64,000 nt of DNA from an uncultured Oscillibacter sp. (GTDB taxonomy: Bacteria; Bacillota; Clostridia; Oscillospirales; Oscillospiraceae): the NCBI GenBank assembly GCA_946551795.1, contig CAMNRF010000003.1:1-64000 (forward strand), given 5' to 3'. The translations under genes and the position numbers were made by a program. How positions within the stretch are numbered: the stretch's first letter is position 1; each line of letters begins with the position of its first letter. The notes under the pieces were generated by a model. That model was not told the DNA's origin and made no database searches. It worked only from the letters and a program-made list of their open reading frames with translations. Positions 9,053 to 18,611 of this stretch are shown in pieces.

Positions 9053-10246
9053 TCAAGGCCGCACCCCCGTGATGAGGAACACCGGGTTCTGGGCCATCAG
9101 GAGGTGGAGCGATCCGGCGGGGCGGCAGCGGCTGACGGCGATCTGGGTGACCTCCGTCTCGTACCCCAGGACCGTGAGGCGTTCCAGGGCGGTGTGGAGC
9201 GTCTCCAGGGCGATGGCGGAGACGCAGATCCGGGCGGCGGGGCCCACGTCGTGGACGGTCTGTAAGATCCGCGGCAGCTCTCCGCCGCTTCCGCCCACAA
9301 AGACCGCGTCGGGGGCGGGGAGGCCCTGGAGCGCCTCCGGGGCCCGGCCCTCTACCACCCGCAGCTTCCAGGCGTGAAACCGCTCCCGGTTGGCCCGCAG
9401 CAATTCCAGCGCCTCCGGGTTCCGCTCCACCGCCCAGACGGACCGGGCCTGGAGGGCCAGCTCCACGCTGACGCCGCCGGTGCCCGCGCCGATGTCCCAG
9501 CACACGTCCTCCGGACCCACGGAGAGCTTGCCCAGAATGGCGGCGCGGACCTCCTGCTTGGTCATGGGGACGCTGCCCCGCTGAAATTCCCCGTCCGGGA
9601 TGCCGGGGGTCCGCCGGGGGGAGATGGGGGCGGCCTCCGCCAGAAGGACGCTGAGGGGGGCGGATTCCCGGCCGGCAAAGTCCGCCGCCGTGCCCCGGGT
9701 CAACCGCTCCTCCGGGCAGGAGAGGTTCTCCCCCACGGTGACGGGCAGGGCGCCCAGGCCCGCCTCCGCCAGCTGGCGGCACAGCTCTCCGGGACCCAGG
9801 GCACCGCCGGTGAGGAAGCAGGCGGGCACGCCCCGGCACACCGCCTCCACGGCGTCGCAGTCCACCCCGTGGGCGGAGCGGAGGCACCAGTCCTGCCAGG
9901 GGCGGCCCAGCTTCGCGGCCAGATACTGCACGCTGGAGACGCCGGGGAGCACCCGGGCCTCGATGCCCCGCTCCGCCAGCAGGGGCAGGAGGCCCCGGGC
10001 ACCGGAGTAGAAGCCGCTGTCCCCGCTGTAGAGCACGCAGGCGTGTTCTGAGCCGGAGGCCAGCAGTGCCTCCACGATCTCCCGGGGCTTGACGGCGCAC
10101 GTCCGCCGGGAGGTGAGGCCCTCCGGGAGGGATTCCAGCAGCCGCGCCGCCCCCGCCAGGAGGTCCGCGTTCTCCAGGGCCTCCCGGACCTCCGCCGTGA
10201 TGGTGGCCGCCGTTCCGCAGCCAAGGCCCGCCAGTGTCACTTGCAT
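9053..10246 (-). CDS. cbiET: fused cobalt-precorrin-7 C5-methyltransferase / C15-methyltransferase (decarboxylating)
   Basis: N-terminal tetrapyrrole methylase (VTLAGLGCGTAATIT) plus C-terminal CbiT (SVGPEDVCWDIGAGTGGVSVE). Confidence 0.92.
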   Translation of the reverse strand: MQVTLAGLGCGTAATITAEVREALENADLLAGAARLLESLPEGLTSRRTCAVKPREIVEALLASGSEHACVLYSGDSGFYSGARGLLPLLAERGIEARVLPGVSSVQYLAAKLGRPWQDWCLRSAHGVDCDAVEAVCRGVPACFLTGGALGPGELCRQLAEAGLGALPVTVGENLSCPEERLTRGTAADFAGRESAPLSVLLAEAAPISPRRTPGIPDGEFQRGSVPMTKQEVRAAILGKLSVGPEDVCWDIGAGTGGVSVELALQARSVWAVERNPEALELLRANRERFHAWKLRVVEGRAPEALQGLPAPDAVFVGGSGGELPRILQTVHDVGPAARICVSAIALETLHTALERLTVLGYETEVTQIAVSRCRPAGSLHLLMAQNPVFLITGVRP

Positions 10247-10977
10247 GATAACCCCTCCTTGATCCAGGATAGGACTGTCTCCAGATCGTCGCCGCCGTCG
10301 GCGGGGCGCTCCACCAGCACCAGACGGGCGCCGGTGTTCCGGGCGGCGGCCAGCTTCTCCCCGAAGCCGCCGGGGCCGCCGCCGTCCTTGGTCACCAGCC
10401 ACGCGATGCGGTACTGCTCCAGCATGGCCTCGTTCAGCTTTTGGCTGAAGGGGCCCTGGAGGGCCAGAATGTTCCGGTGGGGCATGCCCAGGGCCTCGCA
10501 GGCGGAGATGCTCTCATGGGTGGGCAGCACCCGGGCGAAGAGCCGCTCCGGTGCCAGGGCGGAGAAGGCCGCAAGCTCCTTGGAGCCCGTGGCCAGAAGG
10601 ACATTGCCGGTCTGCTCCGCCAGAAAGGCGGCGGCTCCGGCGCAGCTGGGGACCCGCACCACGCCCTCCGCGGAGCTCTCGGCCCGCAAAAGCCGCCGCA
10701 GGGGGGTGTTCGTGCCGGCGCAGGCATCCCGCACCGCGGCGGTGACGAGCTTTGCGTAGGGGTGGGTGGCGTCCACACAGCGGTCAAAGCCCGCCAGCAA
10801 TGATTCAATGGCGCTCTGGTCCAGCCGGCCCGTCAGCACGTGGACGCCGGCGAGCCCCGCCAGCTCCTCGGCCCCCAGGGGCGTGGCCACGCTGACAGTG
10901 ATCTCCGCCCCCAGGGCGGCGGCTTTTTCCGCCAGGACACGGCCCTCGGTGGTGCCGCCGAAGATCAGCAGTTTCAT
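10237..10977 (-). CDS. cbiJ: cobalt-precorrin-6A reductase
   Basis: LLIFGGTTEGRVLA, CVDATHPYA, ATGSKEL. Confidence 0.92.
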   Translation of the reverse strand: MKLLIFGGTTEGRVLAEKAAALGAEITVSVATPLGAEELAGLAGVHVLTGRLDQSAIESLLAGFDRCVDATHPYAKLVTAAVRDACAGTNTPLRRLLRAESSAEGVVRVPSCAGAAAFLAEQTGNVLLATGSKELAAFSALAPERLFARVLPTHESISACEALGMPHRNILALQGPFSQKLNEAMLEQYRIAWLVTKDGGGPGGFGEKLAAARNTGARLVLVERPADGGDDLETVLSWIKEGLSCK

Positions 10978-11708
10978 GCTTTTGCCTCGTAGCCCCGGGG
11001 GGTGACCATCCGGCCGCCGATGTCCCGGGTGGCGCTGCTGCCGATGAACACGGTGGTGAACATATCCACCGTCTCATCCCGCAGCTGCCCCAGGGTCAGC
11101 ACCCGGCGCTCCTGCCCCTCCCGGCCGATGTTCCGCACCCAGCCGCAGACGGTATCCGGGCTCTTCTCCCGCAGCAGAATGTCACAGGCCCGCCGCAGGT
11201 AGTCCGCCCGCTTTTTGGAGGAGGGGTTGTAGAGGCAGATGGAGAAGTCCCCCCTGGCGGCGCAGAGGAGGCGGTTTTCGATGGTCTCCCAGGGGGTCAG
11301 CAGGTCGGAGAGGGAGATGACGCAGAAGTCGTGCATCAGCGGCGCGCCCAGCGCCGCGCCCCCGGAGAGGGCGGCGGTGATTCCGGGGACCACCTCGATC
11401 TCCACCTCCGGAAATTCCGGGGAGAGCTGGAGCAGGGGGCCGGCCATGCCGTAGACCCCGGCGTCGCCGCTGCACAGCATGGCTGCCGTCCGTCCCTCCC
11501 GGGCGATCTCCAGACAGCGGCGGCAGCGTTCCCGCTCCCGGGTCATGGGGGTGGTGAAGACCTCCTTGTCCGGGTACAGCGGCCGCACCAGATCGATGTA
11601 GACCGGATAGCCGCACAGCACCTCCGCACGGTCCATGGCGGCCCGGGCCTGGGGGGTGATCTGTTCCGCCCCGCCGGGGCCGATGCCCACCGCATAGACT
11701 TTATTCAT
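10974..11708 (-). CDS. cbiH: cobalt-precorrin-3B C17-methyltransferase
   Basis: VYAVGIGPGGAEQITPQA, CSGDAGVYGMAG, VVPGITAA. Confidence 0.94.
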   Translation of the reverse strand: MNKVYAVGIGPGGAEQITPQARAAMDRAEVLCGYPVYIDLVRPLYPDKEVFTTPMTRERERCRRCLEIAREGRTAAMLCSGDAGVYGMAGPLLQLSPEFPEVEIEVVPGITAALSGGAALGAPLMHDFCVISLSDLLTPWETIENRLLCAARGDFSICLYNPSSKKRADYLRRACDILLREKSPDTVCGWVRNIGREGQERRVLTLGQLRDETVDMFTTVFIGSSATRDIGGRMVTPRGYEAKA

Positions 11709-12696
11709 CCTGCCATCTCCAATCCGGGGAGAAGGGCGCCAGGGCCGCGGCCATGGTGACGCCGTCTCCCGCCTGTTTTTTCACGATGAGCGTTCCGCCG
11801 CTGCCCAGGACCGCGGCCCGCTCGCACACGTTGTCCACCCCGGTGACGCTCCGCACGAAGGCGGAGGGGGAGAAGTCCCCCTCCACGGCCCCCAGGGCTC
11901 GGGCGGAGAAGACTTCAAAGGCGAGGCCGCGGTTTTGGCAGAAGGCCAGGAGGCCCGGCTCGTCCCGTTTCAGGTCGATGCTGCACGCCTTATAGAAGGC
12001 CAGGGGGTGGAGGCTGCTTTCCTCCAGAAGCGCCGCGAAGGCCCGCTCCAGCGCCGCCGCGGAAGTGTCCCTCCGGCACCCCACCCCCAGCACGGCGATG
12101 GCGGGGATCAGCCGCAGGGCGTCCCCCTCTTTCCGGCGGACGGTGAGCAGGGCGTCGCAGTCCCCCTCCGCCGCCAGGGCTGCGCCCTCCGGCGGCCGGC
12201 CCGCGATGGGCCAGGGACTGTAGATCCCCGCGGTCCCGCCGGAGAGCACCTTGGCCGAGAAGCGGACAATGGCCTCCGGGTTCTCCACCCGGCAGTTCTG
12301 CCGCCTGGCCCACTCATCCACGGCGAAGAGGCCCCGGACGTCCGTGGCGGTGGTGATCACCGCGGTGCCGCCCAGGCGGGCGGCGATGCGCCGGGCCAGA
12401 TCGTTGGCCCCGCCCAGGTGGCCGCTGAGAATGGGAATCGCGAAGCGGCCCGCCTCGTCCACCACCACCACCGCCGGGTCCGCGGCCTTGTGCTGGACAT
12501 GGGGGGCGATGGCCCGCACGGCGATGCCCGCCGCCCCCACAAAGACCAGGGCGTCCGCCTGGGAGAAGGCGCCGGCGGTCCACTCCGCCAGGCCCTGGGG
12601 CGCGCCGCAGCGGGCGGCCTCGCCGCCCAAGGCCTCCGCCAGCGTCCGGGCCAACTCGAAGCCTCGGTCCGTAAAGGCCAGAAGCCGGAGGGTCAT
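11701..12696 (-). CDS. cbiG: cobalt-precorrin-5A hydrolase
   Basis: GAAGIAVRAIAPHVQHKAADPAVVVVDEAGRFAIPILSGHLGGAN; VLGVGCRRDTSA. Confidence 0.93.
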   Translation of the reverse strand: MTLRLLAFTDRGFELARTLAEALGGEAARCGAPQGLAEWTAGAFSQADALVFVGAAGIAVRAIAPHVQHKAADPAVVVVDEAGRFAIPILSGHLGGANDLARRIAARLGGTAVITTATDVRGLFAVDEWARRQNCRVENPEAIVRFSAKVLSGGTAGIYSPWPIAGRPPEGAALAAEGDCDALLTVRRKEGDALRLIPAIAVLGVGCRRDTSAAALERAFAALLEESSLHPLAFYKACSIDLKRDEPGLLAFCQNRGLAFEVFSARALGAVEGDFSPSAFVRSVTGVDNVCERAAVLGSGGTLIVKKQAGDGVTMAAALAPFSPDWRWQDE

Positions 12697-13448
12697 TGGG
12701 ACGCCTCCCGGAAGAGCGTGGTAAAGGTGGGGTCATAGAGCTTGCTTCGCTCATAATCCGGCTCCAGGAAGTTCCCCACCAGCACCAGGGCCGTCCTGGA
12801 GATGCCGTGCTCCCGGCCCGATTCCGCCAGGGTGCCCACGGTGCAGCGGACCACCTTCTCCTCCGGCCAGGTGGCCTTGTACACCAGGGCCGCCGGGGTG
12901 GCGGGGGTGTAGGCCCCCTTCAAGAGCTCCGCCTGGAGCCCCTCCAGCATCCCGGCGGAGAGAAAGACCACCATGCTGGCCCCGTGGCGGGCCCAGGCGG
13001 CGATGGACTCCCCCTCCGGCACCGGGGTGCGCCCCGCCATGCGGGTGATGACCACCGACTGGCTCACCTCCGGCAGGGTGTACTCCGCCCGGGCGGCGGC
13101 CGCCGCGCCGCAGAAGCTGGAGACCCCCGGCGTGTCGTCGTAGGGGATACCCAGGGCGTCCAGAGCGTCCATCTGTTCCCGGATGGCCCCGTACAGGCAG
13201 GGGTCGCCGGTGTGGAGGCGGACGGTGGTCTTTCCCGCCTGCTCCGCCGCCTCCATGGCGGAGAGGACCTGCTCCAGTGTCATCTCCGCGCTGTTGCGGA
13301 TCTCGCAGTCCGCCCGGCACAGCTCCAGCAGCGCCGGGTTCACCAGGCTGCCGGCGTAGATGACCACGTCAGCGGTTTTCAAAAGCTCCGCGCCCCGGAG
13401 GGTGATCAGGTCCGGCGCGCCGGGCCCCGCTCCCACGAAATGAACCAT
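12693..13448 (-). CDS. cbiF: cobalt-precorrin-4 C11-methyltransferase
   Basis: VHFVGAGPGAPDLITLRG, YAGSLVNPALL, LHTGDPCLYGAI. Confidence 0.94.
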   Translation of the reverse strand: MVHFVGAGPGAPDLITLRGAELLKTADVVIYAGSLVNPALLELCRADCEIRNSAEMTLEQVLSAMEAAEQAGKTTVRLHTGDPCLYGAIREQMDALDALGIPYDDTPGVSSFCGAAAAARAEYTLPEVSQSVVITRMAGRTPVPEGESIAAWARHGASMVVFLSAGMLEGLQAELLKGAYTPATPAALVYKATWPEEKVVRCTVGTLAESGREHGISRTALVLVGNFLEPDYERSKLYDPTFTTLFREASQ

Positions 13449-13451
13449 AGC

Positions 13452-14147
13452 TTACTCCTTTACAATCACGGTGGCGAAATACCCCGTGTCCTGGGGCAGG
13501 TGTGTGAGGTCCCGGCAGACCTGCTCTGTGGGCAGGCCGCAGTCCCGGACCATGGCGGCCTTTTCCAGCAGTCCCCGCTGCCGCAGGGCCTCCGCCGCCT
13601 GGGGGAGCTGCCGGCCGGATTTCATCAGCACCTTGGTGCCTGGCAGGTCCAGCAGCTCCGCCAGGGAGCCGCCGCTTCCGGGGAGGATGTGCAGGGGGGA
13701 GGAGACCGTGGTGAGGCTGGTGCCCAGGCGGGCCGCCACGGCGCAGAAGCTGGGCACGCCGGGGACCATCACGGCCTCGTATCCCCGGTCTGTGAGGATG
13801 TCCATGAGATAGCTGAAGGTGGCGTAGATGGACACGTCCCCCAGGTTCAGCATGGCCGTGTCCCGTCCCGCCGAGAGGTGGGCCATAACGGCCTCCGCCG
13901 CCCGCAGGCGGGATTGGCGGAGGACGGCGGGGTCCCGGGACATGGTGAAGTCCAGGGGCAGGATGGTCTTGCCCTCCAGGGACACCGCCTGCCTCACGAT
14001 GTCCAGCGCCAGCGTCTCGCCGCTCCTCGTCCGGGGCGCCGCGATGACCGGGCAGTGCTCCAGGGTCTTGAGGGCCTTGACGGTCAACAGCTCCGGGTCG
14101 CCGGGGCCCACGCCCACGCCGTAGAATACGCCTTGTCTCACGTCCAT
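13452..14147 (-). CDS. cbiL: cobalt-factor II / precorrin-2 C20-methyltransferase
   Basis: FYGVGVGPGDPELLTVKAL, LGDVSIYATFSYL; start ATG at 14147. Confidence 0.93.
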   Translation of the reverse strand: MDVRQGVFYGVGVGPGDPELLTVKALKTLEHCPVIAAPRTRSGETLALDIVRQAVSLEGKTILPLDFTMSRDPAVLRQSRLRAAEAVMAHLSAGRDTAMLNLGDVSIYATFSYLMDILTDRGYEAVMVPGVPSFCAVAARLGTSLTTVSSPLHILPGSGGSLAELLDLPGTKVLMKSGRQLPQAAEALRQRGLLEKAAMVRDCGLPTEQVCRDLTHLPQDTGYFATVIVKE

Positions 14148-15277
14148 GATTCCATGATCTCCTTTACAGCTTCTGTCTGCCCCAGGGGGCCGTATTCGTT
14201 GGAAAACAACATGGCCCCCACCCGGAAGGCCCCGGCGGCCCGGCGGGTCAGGTGGCGGTCCACGGCCGCCAGCATGCTCCCCAGCACCGCCGCCCGCAGT
14301 CCCGCCCCGTCCAGAATGGCGATGCAGGCGTCGGAGGAGGCGGCGTCCATCAGCGCCCGGCATACCGCCGGGGAGGCTCCGCACACCGCCGCGTGGGCGC
14401 AGAAGAGCTCTGTCCGGCAGTCGGCGAAGCGGCTGTGGGTGTTCATGATGCCGCCGGCGAGCTTGCCCAGCTTGCCGATGTGCCCCACCAGCAAAACGGT
14501 CTCAAATCCCGCCCCGGCGCAGGCGTCCAGGGCGTCGCCGATGAAGTTGGAACATTTTACCACGGGAACGCCCCGCCTGTCCAGCCCCTGGGAGCGGAGA
14601 AAATCCACCCCGTAGTTTCCGGGGGTGAGGAGGATGCGGCGGCTGCCCAGGGCCGCGGCCTGGCGGATCTCCAGGGAGACGGTGTCCGCCAGGGCCCGGA
14701 GGCTCATGGGCTCCACGATGCCGGAGGTACCCAAAATGGAGATGCCCCCCTCAATGCCCAGGGAGGGGTTGAAGGTCTTTTTCGCCGCCGCCTCTCCGCC
14801 GGGGACGGAGACGGTGATTTTCAGTCCGCCGCCGTACCCCAGCTCGCCGCACACCGCCAGCGCCGCCTCCCGGATCATCTGCCGGGGCACGCGGTTGATG
14901 GCGGCGGCGCCCACCGGCTGGTCCAGCCCCGGCCTGGTCACCCGGCCCACGCCCTCGCCGCCCTGGATGGTGACGCCGGGCTCCGCCTGCCGTTCCGCCC
15001 GGGCGAAGACAAGCAGGCCGGAGGTGGCGTCGATGTCGTCCCCGCCGTCCTTGCGGACGGCGCAGGAGGCTGCGCCGCCGGCCAGGGCGTGGGACTCCAG
15101 GGGCACCTCCACGGTGAGCCCCGCGGGGGTCTCCAGGGAGACGGCGGGAGGCGCCGTGCCCGTCAGCAGCAGGCGGACTGCCCCCGCCGCCGCCAGGGCG
15201 GCGCAGGTGCCGGTGGTGTAGCCGCACCGGAGCCGTCTGCCGCCGGAGAGGACATAGTGTTCAAACGCCGCGCTCAC
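14138..15277 (-). CDS. cbiD: cobalt-precorrin-5B C1-methyltransferase
   Basis: LRCGYTTGTCAALAAAGA, GGISILGTSGIVEPMS, LVGHIGKLGKLAGG. Confidence 0.95.
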   Translation of the reverse strand: MSAAFEHYVLSGGRRLRCGYTTGTCAALAAAGAVRLLLTGTAPPAVSLETPAGLTVEVPLESHALAGGAASCAVRKDGGDDIDATSGLLVFARAERQAEPGVTIQGGEGVGRVTRPGLDQPVGAAAINRVPRQMIREAALAVCGELGYGGGLKITVSVPGGEAAAKKTFNPSLGIEGGISILGTSGIVEPMSLRALADTVSLEIRQAAALGSRRILLTPGNYGVDFLRSQGLDRRGVPVVKCSNFIGDALDACAGAGFETVLLVGHIGKLGKLAGGIMNTHSRFADCRTELFCAHAAVCGASPAVCRALMDAASSDACIAILDGAGLRAAVLGSMLAAVDRHLTRRAAGAFRVGAMLFSNEYGPLGQTEAVKEIMESWT

Positions 15278-16365
15278 AGCAGTTTCCCCTCCCTTTCCGC
15301 CAGCTCCCGGAGGAGCCGGTTTTTCTCGTTCATGGGTCCGAAGGCGGAGAGGGGGCAGAGAACCCCGGAGCAGGACATCATCCGCTCCGCCGCCGCATGG
15401 AAGGCCTCTTCCCCGATGGGGGCGAAGGCGTCCTCGGAGATTACCGCCGCCGCCAGGGCCTTCGCCACCGGGTAGTCCAGGTCGTTTTCGTGGAGCACTC
15501 CGACGGCAAAGGGGACCCCCTGCCGCTGGAGGCGGCGGTACACCGGGATGCCGCTTCCGCCGCCGCCGATGACGAACACCTGGGGCGCTCCGGCGGGGGG
15601 CTCCAGCTCCAGACAGCCGAAATCCGGGTTGTAGCTGCCCCGGGCGGCGTCGTACAGCTCCAGGATGTACCCGGCGGTGAAGATCTCCTCCGGTGTCCCG
15701 CAGCGGTCAATGGCGTGGTTGTGGACGCAGGCCACGCGGTCGGAGACCTTCTGGGCCAGGTCCAGCTCATGGAGGCTCATGAGCACTGCCAGATCCCGGC
15801 GGCGCACCATGTCCTTCAGAATGGACAGCAGCTCCAGCTTGTAGCGGATGTCCAGGAAGGAGGTGGGCTCGTCCAGCACGATCACCTCCGGCTCCTGGCA
15901 CAGTGCCCGGGCCAGCAGGACCCGCTGGCGCTGCCCATCGCTGATCCGGGCAAAGTCCCGGTCCGCCAGCTCCTCCCCGTGGACCATTTCCAGGGCCTCG
16001 TCCACCTTCTCCCGGTCCGCCGGCGTCAGGAGCCCCAGCTTCCCGGTGTAGGGATAGCGGCCGGTGGCCGCCACGTCCCGGCAGGTCATGAGCTCCGGGT
16101 GGACCCGGTCCGTCATCAACACGGAGAGACGTCTTGCGATGTCCATGGCGGCCATGCTCTCCATGGGCCTGCCGTCCAGGTACACTGTGCCCCGGATGGG
16201 GGCGATCTGGCGGATGATGCTGCGCAGAATGGTGGATTTTCCGGAGCCGTTGGGGCCGATCAGGGTCATGATTTCCCCCCGGCGCAGATGGAGGCAGATG
16301 TCCTCAATGAGGACCTGTCCGCCGTAGCCGACGGCCATTTTTTCCGTGTACAGATAGTCCCGCAT
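15274..16365 (-). CDS. ABC transporter ATPase, FecE/BtuD type, with extra C-terminal domain (~100 aa)
   Basis: Walker A GPNGSGKST, signature ISDGQRQRV, Walker B VIVLDEP; extension VFVIGGGGSGIPVYRRLQ... Confidence 0.9.
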   Translation of the reverse strand: MRDYLYTEKMAVGYGGQVLIEDICLHLRRGEIMTLIGPNGSGKSTILRSIIRQIAPIRGTVYLDGRPMESMAAMDIARRLSVLMTDRVHPELMTCRDVAATGRYPYTGKLGLLTPADREKVDEALEMVHGEELADRDFARISDGQRQRVLLARALCQEPEVIVLDEPTSFLDIRYKLELLSILKDMVRRRDLAVLMSLHELDLAQKVSDRVACVHNHAIDRCGTPEEIFTAGYILELYDAARGSYNPDFGCLELEPPAGAPQVFVIGGGGSGIPVYRRLQRQGVPFAVGVLHENDLDYPVAKALAAAVISEDAFAPIGEEAFHAAAERMMSCSGVLCPLSAFGPMNEKNRLLRELAEREGKLL

Positions 16366-16392
16366 CCGGCGGCGCCTCCTTGTTCAGAGTGT

Positions 16393-17412
16393 TTATGGGC
16401 TGGAACTGCCCCGCCGGAAGGCCATCATGTAGATCACGACGGGCGCGCCGAAGACGGCGGTGACGGAGCTGATGCTGACCTCCGTGGGGGCGAAGGCCGT
16501 CCGGGCGATGAGGTCGCAGAACAGGCAGAACACCGCGCCGCCCAGGAAGCAGGCGGGGATGATCAAAATGGGCTTGGCGGTGCCAAAGAGGCTCTTTACC
16601 AGGTGGGGCACGGCGATGCCCACAAAGGAGATGGGTCCGGCGAAGGCGGTGACGCAGGCGGAGAGGACGCTGGAGAGCAGAATCAGCGCCAGCCGGAAGG
16701 CCCTGATGTTGACGCCCATGTTCTGAGCGTACACCTCCCCCATCTGGTAGGCCCCGATGGGCTTGGAGAGGAGGAAGGCCAGCGCCATGGAGACGCCCAC
16801 CACCGCCGCCATCACCGCCACGCTGTCCCAGTAGATGCCGGAGAAGCTGCCCATGGACCAGTTGTGGAGGTTGACGATGTTGGAGTCCGCGGCAAAGGTG
16901 ACGGCGAAGTCCGTGATGGCGGAACAGATGTACCCGATCATCACGCCGCAGACCACCAGCATGCTCATGCGCTTCACCCGCCGGGAGACAGCCAGGATGA
17001 AGCCCATGGACAGCATGGCGCCGCCGAAGGCCGCGCCGATCAGCACCGTCGAGCCGGCGGCGGTCCCCCGGCTCAGCAGGAAGATCATCACCAGGGACAC
17101 CGCCAGCTTGGCCCCGGAGGAGATGCCCAGCACAAAGGGTCCGGCGATGGGGTTGGCAAAGAAGGTCTGGAGCAGGAAGCCGGAGACCGACAGCCCACCC
17201 CCCAGAATGACGGCGGCGCAGATCCGGGGCAGCCGCAGCGTGCGGACGATGCCGTACTCTGTGCTGCCGTCGGCAGGGCTGAAGAGGATGCGGAGGATCT
17301 CCGCCCCGGACAGGGGGACGCTGCCTGCGTTGATGTTCCAGACCACCAGCGCCGCCAGCAGGACCAGCAGCAGAAGGAAGGCCCCCAGACAGCGGGAGCG
17401 GGCTTGTTTCAT
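16393..17412 (-). CDS. FecCD/BtuC-type ABC permease
   Basis: Multi-TM protein; PLSGAEIL, GISSGAKLAVS, FVGIAVPHLVK; start ATG at 17412. Confidence 0.9.
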   Translation of the reverse strand: MKQARSRCLGAFLLLLVLLAALVVWNINAGSVPLSGAEILRILFSPADGSTEYGIVRTLRLPRICAAVILGGGLSVSGFLLQTFFANPIAGPFVLGISSGAKLAVSLVMIFLLSRGTAAGSTVLIGAAFGGAMLSMGFILAVSRRVKRMSMLVVCGVMIGYICSAITDFAVTFAADSNIVNLHNWSMGSFSGIYWDSVAVMAAVVGVSMALAFLLSKPIGAYQMGEVYAQNMGVNIRAFRLALILLSSVLSACVTAFAGPISFVGIAVPHLVKSLFGTAKPILIIPACFLGGAVFCLFCDLIARTAFAPTEVSISSVTAVFGAPVVIYMMAFRRGSSSP

Positions 17413-17441
17413 GGTTTCGCCTCCTCCGGGCCTGTGCGGCC

Positions 17442-18611
17442 CTAGTCCAGATGGTGCAGATAGGTCAGGGGGGCGTCTCCTCCGGAGAGGATGGTGTGGA
17501 GGTCCGCGATCAGGTCCCCCAGGCCCAGGCTCTCCTGGAAGAGATTCTGCCCGGTGCACCAGACGTTTCCCGCCTGTACGGCCTTGAAGTCCGCCAGGAC
17601 GCCGCTTTTCTCCAGCAGCTGGTCCACAGTTTGGAGCTCACCGTCGATGGCGCTGTTGTAGATCAGAATGTCCGTGTTCCGGGCGCCCTCGTAAAAGGAC
17701 TCCATCTGCATATTCATGGTGGCTTTTGCCCCGTCCCCGCCGTCCAGGTCCGAAAAGGCGTAGACGCCTCCGGCCAGGCCGATGGCCTTGGAGATGTAGT
17801 CCTCCGGGCGGCGCACGTTCGCCGCTCCGGTGGAGGTGATGTAGAAGAAGGCCACGGTCTTTCCCGTGTTCTCCTGCTCCAGAATGGGGTTGAGGCGCTC
17901 CATGAGGCCGTCAAAATACGCCGCGGCCTCCGCTTCTTTCCCCAGCAGTGCGGCATAGAGCTTGATCCACTCCATGCGGCCCAGGGGGTGTCCCTCATAG
18001 CTGGACCGCTCCACCAGCACCGGGATTCCCAGCCGCTCCAGCTGCTCCTTCACCTCCGGGGTGTGGTAGATCATGGTGGACTCCACCGCTAGATCGCACT
18101 CCGCGTCCAGAATCCGCTCGTAGTCCGGGGCGTTGTACTTTCCGGCAAAGGCCATGCGGCCCGCCTCCATGGCCTCCCGGGCCTCCTCGATGTACCAGCC
18201 GCCGGCATCCAGGCCGGCCAGGGTGACGGCGTCGATGGCGTCCAGCTGCCGGAAGAGGTCCATGGCGGAGGTGGCCACCAGATAGATGCTGTCCAGCGGC
18301 TGGCGCAGCACCGTGACCTCCTCCGGAGTGCCGGAGGGAAGGTCCGCGCCCTCCGGCACCACCAGATAGCGGTTGCCGTCCCCAATGGCGATTTTCTGAT
18401 AGCCGCCGGTATAGTAGTCCACGGAAAATTGCTCCGCGTAGAGGAGCTCCAGGCTGTGGTCATATTCCAGCGTGTCCCAGGAGAGGGCCTGGGGTTCCGC
18501 AGGCGGCTCCGCCTCCGGCGGCTGCTCCGCGCTCCCGGCGCAGCTGCACAGGGCCAGCAGGAGCATCAGCGCCCAAAAACCCGGAATGAGCGTGCGTTTC
18601 CCCCTGGTCAT
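17442..18611 (-). CDS. BtuF/FepB-like ABC substrate-binding lipoprotein
   Basis: LLALCSCAG lipobox; PBP type II features; adjacent to permease and ATPase. Confidence 0.85.
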   Translation of the reverse strand: MTRGKRTLIPGFWALMLLLALCSCAGSAEQPPEAEPPAEPQALSWDTLEYDHSLELLYAEQFSVDYYTGGYQKIAIGDGNRYLVVPEGADLPSGTPEEVTVLRQPLDSIYLVATSAMDLFRQLDAIDAVTLAGLDAGGWYIEEAREAMEAGRMAFAGKYNAPDYERILDAECDLAVESTMIYHTPEVKEQLERLGIPVLVERSSYEGHPLGRMEWIKLYAALLGKEAEAAAYFDGLMERLNPILEQENTGKTVAFFYITSTGAANVRRPEDYISKAIGLAGGVYAFSDLDGGDGAKATMNMQMESFYEGARNTDILIYNSAIDGELQTVDQLLEKSGVLADFKAVQAGNVWCTGQNLFQESLGLGDLIADLHTILSGGDAPLTYLHHLD

